19,662 bases of DNA, from contig DBMK01000309.1 in NCBI GenBank assembly GCA_002298885.1, positions 1 through 19,662 of the forward strand. Direction: 5' to 3'. Shown here piece by piece: positions 13,822 to 19,662 of this stretch. Both the position numbers and the translations under genes were made by a program. The notes below the pieces were generated by a model. That model had not been told where the DNA came from. It was given only the letters and a program-made list of their open reading frames with translations, and ran no database searches. The DNA comes from Anaerolineaceae bacterium UBA700. Its GTDB lineage: Bacteria > Chloroflexota > Anaerolineae > Anaerolineales > Anaerolineaceae. The stretch's first letter is position 1. Each line of letters starts with the position of its first letter.

Positions 13822-14316
13822 ATGTGGATCCGATCCCCGCATATCCGCACCCGAGCCAGTCTTTATTCCCTGCTCCTGCTTGCGTTGTTTTTAGCAGGAT
13901 GCGGAACCACTCAAGCGCCTTTGCCATCTGCCACTCCATCGATGGTTCCGGCAGATCCGCCCACGCTCCGGTCCACCCTCCAGTTGGCGGCCGACTACTT
14001 CTCGGCCGTCCTCAACTCCAACCAGGCCGCGCTTGGCAGCATGATCGGCGCGGACGCCTGGTGCACCACGCCGGACAGCTCAGCCACGGTTGAAAAACAG
14101 GTGAGGGATTACAACTCGGCCGAGGTCAGGAGCCAAAAAATCGAGGCGATGGATATCAGCGGCTGGGTGGCCTATCCGCCCGGCGCCGAAGCGGCCCGAA
14201 TTTCCTTCGAGTACCAGCACGCTGCCAATCCCGGATGGACCCCGGCAAGGATCGTAGTCGTCACGGTCCAATCTACGGACACGCATGCCCGCTTCATTTG
14301 CAACGTAACCAATTAA
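13822..14316 (+). CDS. Putative lipoprotein of unknown function
   Basis: A 164-residue exported protein. The N-terminus has Arg residues, a hydrophobic run (about 14-26) and the lipobox LFLAGC, so Cys27 should be lipidated by Lgt after cleavage by signal peptidase II. A Pro/Ser/Thr-rich linker follows (about 28-46). The mature part (about 50-164) contains LQLAADYFSAVLNSNQAALGSMIGADAW, resembling NTF2/SnoaL-like or DUF4878-type lipoproteins, in which a small cone-shaped domain binds a ligand; this fold guess is weak. The ATG follows a TATAAT by 6 nt. The CPBP-protease gene begins 17 nt after the stop with its own ribosome site, so the two are probably co-transcribed envelope genes. Confidence 0.82.
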   Translation: MWIRSPHIRTRASLYSLLLLALFLAGCGTTQAPLPSATPSMVPADPPTLRSTLQLAADYFSAVLNSNQAALGSMIGADAWCTTPDSSATVEKQVRDYNSAEVRSQKIEAMDISGWVAYPPGAEAARISFEYQHAANPGWTPARIVVVTVQSTDTHARFICNVTN

Positions 14317-14333
14317 TAAAAGGGAGCTTCCGA

Positions 14334-15176
14334 ATGGAACTAAGAATCGATCCATTAACCTTATCGAAACGCGTTTCGGGATGGGCTTTCGTGGGACTGA
14401 TGGCCCTGGGCTTTGCTGCGCTGTACCTGCTCAATTACCTCCTGCCCCTTTCGGGCGGCAGCTATACGACCCGCGCCTGGGACTGGGCCGAGCTGTCTCT
14501 TGCCGCCGGGGCGTTGGTGGTGCTGGCATACACCTGGCGCTCGCTCGACCTGAGGACCGCCCTGCTCGGGGCCGCCCTGGCACTGGTCAGCGGCTTGAGC
14601 CGCGCTTTTGGTAATACCAGCCCGTTGGACGGCGCCACCGAGGGGATTGCCGTCTGGCTCACCTTCTGCGCCGGCGCCGCCCTGTTTCGCCGGCTGAAGG
14701 CGAGAGCGGTGACCGCCTTCCAGCCTCCGCCGGCGAGCATCCTGCGCAGCCTGGGCATTGGCGTGCTGTTTGCCCTGCCGCTGGCGGCGCTCAACAACCT
14801 GTTTTTCTACTTCCAGAACGGAGCTCCCCATTTCCAGAGTCTCTTCAGCAGCGCCTTCGAGGCGCTCAGCCCGGGGATTTACGAAGAAGCGGTCTACCGC
14901 TACTTCGTTCTGGCGGTGTGCTTCTTCATACTAAAGGATGCTGCTTCCCGGCGCTGGGTGACGGTTGCGGCAGTCACTCTGGCCGTGGTGCCGCATAGCT
15001 TGCTCCACCTGCCCGACCTGTTCCTGGATAACCCGGCCATGGGCCTGGGGATGCTGGCTGCCACCTCGCTGCTCTTCGGCCTGCCGATGGCGCTGCTGCA
15101 GGTCAGGCGCAATTACGAGTCGGCGGCAGCCTTCCACTGGTTCATCGACTTCATGCGCTTTCTCTTCGGTTATTAA
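14334..15176 (+). CDS. CPBP-family intramembrane metalloprotease homologue (CAAX protease/Abi type)
   Basis: A 280-residue multi-pass membrane protein with roughly eight hydrophobic segments. The signature residues of the Rce1/CPBP family are all present: E184-E185-x3-R189 in YEEAVYRYF (motif 1), H221 and H225 in PHSLLHLPD, and H268 with D272 in AFHWFIDF (last motif). These should form the metal and water site inside the membrane. Bacterial members serve in peptide maturation, bacteriocin immunity or unknown roles; no bacteriocin-like peptide gene is visible nearby. GGGAG about 8 nt upstream supports ATG 14334 over an earlier in-frame start inside the lipoprotein gene. The gene ends 9 nt from the convergent SnoaL-like gene. 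Confidence 0.88.
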   Translation: MELRIDPLTLSKRVSGWAFVGLMALGFAALYLLNYLLPLSGGSYTTRAWDWAELSLAAGALVVLAYTWRSLDLRTALLGAALALVSGLSRAFGNTSPLDGATEGIAVWLTFCAGAALFRRLKARAVTAFQPPPASILRSLGIGVLFALPLAALNNLFFYFQNGAPHFQSLFSSAFEALSPGIYEEAVYRYFVLAVCFFILKDAASRRWVTVAAVTLAVVPHSLLHLPDLFLDNPAMGLGMLAATSLLFGLPMALLQVRRNYESAAAFHWFIDFMRFLFGY

Positions 15177-15185
15177 ATTTCGGCC

Positions 15186-15617
15186 TTACGAAGCGCGGGC
15201 GGGTAATTGTCCATGAGGCAGCAGCCCCAGTTGGACCATCTGCGCGAAGCGGTCCGGTGATCCCCAATGCTCCACGATCTTGCCGTCCTCGAACCGGCAC
15301 AGGTCGAAAACCGTGACCTCGAAGGATTTGCCGTTAGGCGGTCCCATGAAGCCAACCGTATTGGTGCCGCGGGCGGTCATGCGCGCCCAAACCTTATCCT
15401 CGACGGCCGCCAGCTCCTCGATGGTCAGGCATAAATCCGGAAAGTTCCGGCGCAGAAACTCGATATCCGCCTGGACGCCGGCGATGGTTGGGTGCAGTCC
15501 AAACTGGTGCTCGATAAAATCGGGATTGAACAGATCCGGCAACACCTGGTAATTGCCCTGGTTGAAGCCTTGGGTAATTAACCGGCGAAATACATCTTTG
15601 TTGTGTTCTGTATTCAT
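15186..15617 (-). CDS. SnoaL-like / ester cyclase family protein
   Basis: A 143-residue NTF2-fold protein. Typical SnoaL elements are NKDVFRRLITQGFNQGNYQVLPDLFNPDFIEHQ (about 6-38), IAGVQADIEFLRRNFPDLCLTIEELAAVEDKVWARMTARGT (about 45-85) and the closing FRFEDGKIVEHWGSPD-like segment (about 108-122). The family includes polyketide cyclases and many uncharacterised small-molecule isomerases or hydrolases; a substrate cannot be assigned. GGAGAG lies 5-6 nt before ATG 15617. It is divergent from a TetR-family gene 151 bp away, so TetR control is likely. Confidence 0.87.
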   Translation of the reverse strand: MNTEHNKDVFRRLITQGFNQGNYQVLPDLFNPDFIEHQFGLHPTIAGVQADIEFLRRNFPDLCLTIEELAAVEDKVWARMTARGTNTVGFMGPPNGKSFEVTVFDLCRFEDGKIVEHWGSPDRFAQMVQLGLLPHGQLPARAS

Positions 15618-15695
15618 TTGACTCTCCTATCTTCTCTGGATTCATTCCAGTTGCAAAATAACCTGGTTTTGAGTAAACTGTAAGCGTAATGTGTT

Positions 15696-15738
15696 TCTAT
15701 ATTCAATACAGTATTACTTTATTTAATATAGATATAAT
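15696..15738. promoter_or_regulatory. AT-rich intergenic control region with nested palindromes
   Basis: Between the divergent SnoaL-like and TetR genes lie an inverted repeat TCTATATT (15696-15703)/AATATAGA (15725-15732), the palindrome AATACAGTATT (15705-15715), and an exact TATAAT (15733-15738) facing the TetR gene. These are plausible TetR operators overlapping its own promoter. The stretch is far more AT-rich than its surroundings. Confidence 0.55.
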
Positions 15739-15768
15739 ATACCTAATTTGTCGAAAAGTCAAGAGTAA

Positions 15769-16416
15769 ATGCCCCAATCTCCGCAACCAAAACGCACCTA
15801 TACTTCCGGCCGCCGCCGCTTGCAGGCGGACCAGACCCGCCGCTCGATCCTCGAGGCCGCCCGCAAGCTCTTCTATTCTCGCGGGTATGCCAGCGCAACC
15901 ATCGAAGCCATCGCTCAGGAGGCCGGGGTCGCGCCCGAAACGATCTACGCTGTCTTCGGCAGCAAGCCGGCGATCCTGCGCGCCCTGGTGGACGTTACCT
16001 TCGCCGGCGATGAAGAGCCGGTCCCTTTGCTGGAGCGGTCTTTCAGCCTAACGGCCGCGGAGGAAACGGACCAGCGCCGACTCGTCGAGCTATTCGCCGT
16101 GAATATTTACCGGATCATGGCCCGCATGAGTCCGGTTTTTGCGCTCCTGCGAACCACAGCCAAAACCGACCCGGAGATTGCGGCCCTGCTCGCCCGACTC
16201 TTGCACGAACGCCTTGGGGGAATGTCCTTCTTCGTCGAGCAGCTCAGCCGGATTGACCCCCTGCGCGGCCAGCTTCCTGCGGACCAGGCCAGTGCAACCG
16301 TCTGGGCCATCTCCAGCGCTGAGGTTTTCGACCTGCTGACCCGCGACCTGGGCTGGTCCGAAGAGCAATATGTAACATGGTTAAGCAGTACTCTGGTCCG
16401 GTTGTTACTACAATGA
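15769..16416 (+). CDS. TetR/AcrR family transcriptional regulator
   Basis: A 215-residue repressor-type protein. The N-terminal TetR helix-turn-helix spans about 22-68: RRSILEAARKLFYSRGYASATIEAIAQEAGVAPETIYAVFGSK-like order, with the turn at AQEAGVAPETIY. The C-terminal ligand and dimer domain (about 75-215) is mostly helical and unassigned. Homologues repress their own gene and a neighbour until a small molecule binds. The divergent SnoaL-like gene is the obvious target, and palindromes at 15696-15732 are candidate sites. No strong Shine-Dalgarno sequence precedes ATG 15769. Confidence 0.92.
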   Translation: MPQSPQPKRTYTSGRRRLQADQTRRSILEAARKLFYSRGYASATIEAIAQEAGVAPETIYAVFGSKPAILRALVDVTFAGDEEPVPLLERSFSLTAAEETDQRRLVELFAVNIYRIMARMSPVFALLRTTAKTDPEIAALLARLLHERLGGMSFFVEQLSRIDPLRGQLPADQASATVWAISSAEVFDLLTRDLGWSEEQYVTWLSSTLVRLLLQ

Positions 16417-16506
16417 TGGTGTAGAGTCCGACAGCGGCGAAGGTGATCGCCCAGATGAACATGGCCCAGCTCGCATTGCCACATTCCTGAAAATTCTCGC
16501 CGCCTG

Positions 16507-16512
16507 TATAAT
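16507..16512 (+). promoter_or_regulatory. -10 box of GNAT gene
   Basis: An exact TATAAT followed by an A-run, 36 nt before ATG 16549. No good -35 is seen; TTCCTG at 16484-16489 has the correct spacing but a poor match. Confidence 0.5.
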
Positions 16513-16548
16513 AAAAAAAGTCCCTCGAGCGGATCGAAAGAAATTATT

Positions 16549-16992
16549 ATGCCAGTCTACAGGCCGGCCGAAGATGACCAATACCCCGAGCTCCTGCAGC
16601 TCATGCGCAAGGATGCCGCCGATTACTTCCAGCAGTCGCTCGAGTTGATGCAGTTTACCTGGGACCAGTTCGCCCGGCTCTTCAGAACGGTCGGAAAGGT
16701 GTATTCGATCTATCAGGACGGCCAGCTGGCCGGCTTTTACTGGACCGAAGCGCGCGAGCGGACCCTGCACCTGCACGGACTGATCCTGAAATCCGGTTTT
16801 CAAGGACAGGGCATCGGCACGGCGGTGATCTGCATGCTTGCCGATAGCTTCCAGGGCCGGATGGACGCCATCGAATTGGGTGTGCACCAGTCCAACGAGC
16901 GGGCCAAAAAACTCTACGAGCGGCTGGGGTTTGAAGTGATCAAATTCCGCAAGGACATGGGCTACTACATCATGCAGAAGCCTTTAGAATAA
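16549..16992 (+). CDS. GNAT family N-acetyltransferase
   Basis: A 147-residue single-domain GNAT enzyme, transferring an acetyl group from acetyl-CoA to an amine. The acetyl-CoA loop (motif A) is visible as LKSGFQGQGIGTAVICMLAD (about 81-99), matching Q/R-x-x-G-x-G/A. The later strand and helix, IELGVHQSNERAKKLYERLGFEVI (about 106-129), is the standard motif B region (N-x-x-A-x-x-x-Y-x-x-x-G-F). The N-terminal part supplies the acceptor site and gives no clear substrate. ATG 16549 has only a weak ribosome site. The gene is followed immediately by a truncated metallo-beta-lactamase remnant. Confidence 0.9.
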   Translation: MPVYRPAEDDQYPELLQLMRKDAADYFQQSLELMQFTWDQFARLFRTVGKVYSIYQDGQLAGFYWTEARERTLHLHGLILKSGFQGQGIGTAVICMLADSFQGRMDAIELGVHQSNERAKKLYERLGFEVIKFRKDMGYYIMQKPLE

Positions 16993-17019
16993 TTAAGCAC
17001 GCCAGGCCTCAATTCGATC

Positions 17020-17127
17020 ATGGACGATCTGCCAACCGCCGCGGCCAGCCTGGAAAAATTAAAAGGCCTGGATATCGGCAACGTATATCCAGGCCACGGC
17101 AGTCCGTTCCAGATGGCTACGGTTTAA
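17020..17127 (+). pseudogene. C-terminal remnant of a metallo-beta-lactamase-fold hydrolase
   Basis: A 35-residue open frame containing AAASLEKLKGLDIGNVYPGHGSPF. This is the usual C-terminal end of MBL-fold proteins: the S-L-x-x-L helix, then V-Y-P-G-H-G with the last metal-ligand His. The H-x-H-x-D-H core and everything upstream are missing; the frame is closed by the acetyltransferase stop at 16990. It is therefore almost certainly a gene relic. Its 3' end overlaps the last codons of the minus-strand LCP gene by 11 nt. Confidence 0.72.
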
Positions 17128-18244
17128 TCCCCGCGTCTTTCAGCACGCCCTGAATGGCCTCCGCATCCGGCAGCAAGATCCACATCCCGTTCCACGACCA
17201 GGAAGGGGTGGCCTGTTTCTCGTCGATGGCGAAACTCTTGATCTGGTCCGGAGCCTCCAGGACGTGGGCAGCCACTGGCATGAAGGCGATCGCATTTTCG
17301 ACGCTCAGGTTCGTCTGGATATTATCCTGCAGCGCCGCTTTGATGGCCGAGAGTTTATCCAGTGAAATATTGTTCACCAGGTCCTTGAAGATGGCGTACA
17401 CCACCTCCTGCGCCCGGCGCAGCCGGTCGAAGTCGCTGGAAGAATGGCGCGAGCGCACGTACCAAAGGGCGGTAGCTCCGTTCATGTGCACGGCGCCCTT
17501 CTTGACGCTGCACATGCTGTTGACTGCCTGCGGCAGGCTGCATTCATCCGTCAGATCCTGACCCACCTCAACGTTCACCCCGCCCTGGCTGTCGATAAAC
17601 TTTGTAAAGCCGCCAAAGTTGGTCAGCACGTAATAATCCGGCTTGACCCCAAAGTTGGCCTCAAACATCTCGGCGGTGGCATCGAATCCGCCCAGCGCCT
17701 GGACCTGGTTGATTTTCATCTCGTACAGGCTGGGCACCTTCACCCACAGGTCGCGTGGGAAGGAGACCACGCTGACCGATTTCTTGTCCGCGTCGACCGT
17801 CACCAGGATGATCGTGTCGGTGCGGTAGCCGTTATCCCCCGGGCGCTGGTCGGAGCCCAGCAGAAGGATCTTGGTCTGTCCGGCAGGCATGGGCAGGTTG
17901 AAGATCTGGGCCAGGCCGGGTTTCGGCTGGGCGGCGGGAGCCGCTCCCGAGGCCGCTCCCTCGGCGGGCTGGAAAATGATCGCCAGGCCGACGATGATGA
18001 AAGCGACCAGCAGCAGACCGAACAGCACGCTGAGCGCTACGACCGGGTTTATACGGCGCCTGCCGGAGCGTCTTGCATAAGGGGCGTTGGCCATCGCCGG
18101 CTGCCCAGTGGGGTTGTATGACCAGGAATTCCTATAGACGGGCCTGGCCATGGGAGCGCCCGTCCAGTAATTCTTCTGCGCTGGGCGGCCAAGCAGCCGT
18201 TTGAACCATTCTTCGAGCCGTGTTTTAGATATAAAGTTATCCAA
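17117..18244 (-). CDS. LCP (LytR-CpsA-Psr) family protein
   Basis: A 375-residue membrane-anchored protein. A basic cytoplasmic N-terminus (about 1-66) precedes one transmembrane segment (about 68-91, VVALSVLFGLLLVAFIIVGLAIIF-like) and an Ala/Pro linker. The extracytoplasmic LCP domain spans about 120-330: ILLLGSDQRPGDNGYRTDTI, SVVSFPRDLWVKVP, INQVQALGG, YYVLTNFGGFTKFID and YVRSRHSSSDFDRLRRAQ, which carry the Asp and Arg residues that bind pyrophosphate/polyprenyl phosphate. LCP enzymes transfer lipid-linked glycopolymers onto the cell wall or proteins. The start appears to be TTG 18244; ATG at residue 32 is an alternative, but it discards a charged N-terminus. The substrate polymer is unknown. 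Confidence 0.92.
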   Translation of the reverse strand: MDNFISKTRLEEWFKRLLGRPAQKNYWTGAPMARPVYRNSWSYNPTGQPAMANAPYARRSGRRRINPVVALSVLFGLLLVAFIIVGLAIIFQPAEGAASGAAPAAQPKPGLAQIFNLPMPAGQTKILLLGSDQRPGDNGYRTDTIILVTVDADKKSVSVVSFPRDLWVKVPSLYEMKINQVQALGGFDATAEMFEANFGVKPDYYVLTNFGGFTKFIDSQGGVNVEVGQDLTDECSLPQAVNSMCSVKKGAVHMNGATALWYVRSRHSSSDFDRLRRAQEVVYAIFKDLVNNISLDKLSAIKAALQDNIQTNLSVENAIAFMPVAAHVLEAPDQIKSFAIDEKQATPSWSWNGMWILLPDAEAIQGVLKDAGIKP

Positions 18245-18408
18245 GGCGTCTTCTCTCTTTGCCGGCGGCCTACCTTTTGCGCCGGTCTTGTGGTTGGTTT
18301 CGGCCTCACCAATCCCGCTCGCATCGAGGCCTGATCATAGTGTTGCGAAAATCGTGCCAACATTTGACTGGCCGAGTCATGCCTCGCACCTACGGAAATA
18401 AAAAAAGC

Positions 18409-18450
18409 TATAATTGTGGCATATCTACGCATATTGCCGCATGGGAGGTG
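18409..18450 (+). promoter_or_regulatory. Promoter and ribosome site of Eis-like gene
   Basis: An exact TATAAT (18409-18414) lies 39 nt before ATG 18454, with GGGAGGTG (18443-18450) just upstream of that ATG. The ribosome site favours 18454 over earlier in-frame starts. No clear -35 is seen. Confidence 0.6.
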
Positions 18451-18453
18451 CAC

Positions 18454-19641
18454 ATGGCAGAAGTTGAAATCCGCCGCCTCGACGGCGAGGACATGATCGA
18501 GGTTATGCACCAGCTCAATACCTACGCCTTCCGGGCCACGCCGCCCGTGCCGGACCGGGAAACCTGGGCCGAACCGGTACGCCGGCGGGCAGGCGCCACT
18601 TACATGGCAGTTTTCGAGGACGGCAGACCCATGGCCGGCGCGGTGACCACGCCGCAGACTCACAACGTGCGCGGCAAGCTGTTCAAGACGGCCGGCCTGT
18701 GGGGCGTTGCCACCCTGCCCGAGGGCCGGCGCAAAGGCTACAGCCGCCAGGCCATTGGCCGCCTGATGGAGAATGACCGTCAACTCGGGCGCGTCTTTTC
18801 GACCCTTTACCCTTTCCGCGAATCGTTTTACGAAAAAATGGGCTACGTGGGGTTCCCGTATACCCTGGTGGCCAAACTGAGCCCGCACACCCTGGCGCAA
18901 GCTTTGAAGCTGGACGTGGAAGGAGAGGTTCAGCGCCTGCCGATCGCTGAAGCGTACCCCATCTACCGGGCTTACCTGGAGAAGATCCGGGCCGAGATCC
19001 ACGGCATGACTCTTTTCGATTTCCCCGACGTCGAAACGGTGAGGAAGAACAACCCCTTCTGGCTGGCCGTCGCCCGGGTGAATGGCGCGGTCGAAGGGCT
19101 GATCCTCTACAGCCTGCAGGGGGAGGAAATCACCAAGTTCAATATGCGCTGCTGGCGCTTCTATTATTCCACCAGCCGGGCCAGGTACCTGCTGCTGGGA
19201 TGGGTGGCCCGCCACGTGGACCAGGCCGACCGGGCCGAGCTGCGCCTGGCGCCTTACGAGCGCCCCAACACCTGGCTGGCCGACCTCGAGTTGAAGACCG
19301 AGTTGGCCACCTGGGGCCCGATGGGACGCATCCTGGCGGTGGATGGCATTGGGGGCATGCAGGCAGGCCAGGGCGCCTTTACCGCCCGCATGTTCGACCC
19401 CATGTGCCCCTGGAACGAGGGCATCTGGCGCTTCGAGGGCGTGGACGGCGCCTTGAACGTGTCTGCAGCCGCCCAGGCGCAGTGCGATTTAACCATCCAG
19501 GGCCTGAGCGGCCTGGTTTACGGCGTTACCGACCCGCAAGACCTGCGCTACCGGGGATGGGGGAACCCCGAGCCGGACGTCCAGCAGGCGATGCGCAGCC
19601 TGTTCCCGTCCATGAGCCCACACCTGCACGAGGAGTTTTAA
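18454..19641 (+). CDS. Eis-like GNAT N-acetyltransferase with SCP2-type C-terminal domain
   Basis: A 395-residue enzyme of the Eis family (enhanced intracellular survival), which has two GNAT folds plus a sterol-carrier-like domain. The N-terminal GNAT holds the acetyl-CoA motif GVATLPEGRRKGYSRQAIGRLM (about 87-108) and FYEKMGYVGF (about 126-135), whose Tyr corresponds to the proposed catalytic acid. A second, degenerate GNAT follows (about 150-280), and the SCP2-like part closes the chain (about 285-395). Mycobacterial Eis is thought to use the carboxylate of its terminal Phe as the base; this protein also ends in Phe. Family members acetylate amines, including aminoglycosides, at several positions, usually as hexamers. 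The substrate here is unknown. It is complete, with 21 nt of non-coding sequence after it. Confidence 0.9.
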   Translation: MAEVEIRRLDGEDMIEVMHQLNTYAFRATPPVPDRETWAEPVRRRAGATYMAVFEDGRPMAGAVTTPQTHNVRGKLFKTAGLWGVATLPEGRRKGYSRQAIGRLMENDRQLGRVFSTLYPFRESFYEKMGYVGFPYTLVAKLSPHTLAQALKLDVEGEVQRLPIAEAYPIYRAYLEKIRAEIHGMTLFDFPDVETVRKNNPFWLAVARVNGAVEGLILYSLQGEEITKFNMRCWRFYYSTSRARYLLLGWVARHVDQADRAELRLAPYERPNTWLADLELKTELATWGPMGRILAVDGIGGMQAGQGAFTARMFDPMCPWNEGIWRFEGVDGALNVSAAAQAQCDLTIQGLSGLVYGVTDPQDLRYRGWGNPEPDVQQAMRSLFPSMSPHLHEEF

Positions 19642-19662
19642 AATATCTACTATCTGGATAAA

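Noticed and set aside
15749..15754. TGTCGA upstream of TetR as a second ECF42 promoter
   Set aside because: No CGA-type -10 lies 16-18 nt downstream, and the position would place the start inside the gene.
17444..18121. Plus-strand 225-residue frame opposite the LCP gene
   Set aside because: It is antisense to a gene with clear LCP motifs and a membrane anchor; its own translation has no recognisable domain.

Overview
The window is about 19.7 kb of GC-rich bacterial chromosome. The gene set suggests a Chloroflexota (Anaerolineae-like) heterotroph: a MalT-type LuxR regulator, an ECF42 sigma factor with a DGPF protein, an RPH-like dikinase, an Eis-like acetyltransferase, and C/G-rich interspersed hairpin repeats. 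The lineage is inferred from gene content and style; there is no rRNA or marker gene here. I see no tRNA, rRNA, CRISPR array, transposase or phage gene.

Layout. (1) 1-192: interspersed hairpin repeats, then a DEDDh exonuclease gene (193-750) with a leaderless-looking promoter. (2) 751-908: REP-like hairpins between convergent genes. (3) 909-2615, minus strand: a consensus promoter, a 35-codon ORF, an intrinsic terminator and the aspartokinase gene, arranged like a transcription attenuator. (4) 2616-6470, plus strand: an M19 dipeptidase, a cyclase-family hydrolase whose gene overlaps an ECF42 sigma factor gene, then a DGPF/YCII protein behind a matching ECF42-type promoter. (5) 6471-6755: a gene-free stretch with three tandem ~60-bp hairpin units inside a larger inverted repeat. 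(6) 6756-8139: a methyltransferase and a YbaK-like deacylase. (7) 8155-13771: a 915-aa LuxR/MalT-like regulator, a 94-aa unknown protein, and a three-domain ATP-grasp/swivel-His phosphotransferase overlapping it. (8) 13822-15176: a lipoprotein and a CPBP-family membrane protease homologue. (9) 15186-16416: a divergent SnoaL-like/TetR pair around an AT-rich, palindrome-bearing region. (10) 16549-19641: a GNAT acetyltransferase, a metallo-beta-lactamase C-terminal remnant, an LCP protein on the minus strand, and an Eis-like acetyltransferase.

How the parts may work together. Amino-acid supply appears controlled by the leader in front of aspartokinase. Its short ORF is dense in Thr, Met and Ile codons, and its RNA can be drawn in mutually exclusive 1:2, 2:3 and 3:4 pairings. 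The sigma factor probably drives the DGPF gene and is co-expressed with two hydrolases. The regulator, 94-aa protein and dikinase may form an inducible modification or resistance module. TetR probably controls itself and the divergent SnoaL-like gene.

Most promoters seen carry an exact TATAAT. In two genes the ATG lies exactly 6 nt after it, which predicts leaderless transcripts. The attenuator-like leader, the leaderless promoters, the 94-aa/dikinase pair and the composite hairpin array are the items most worth checking.
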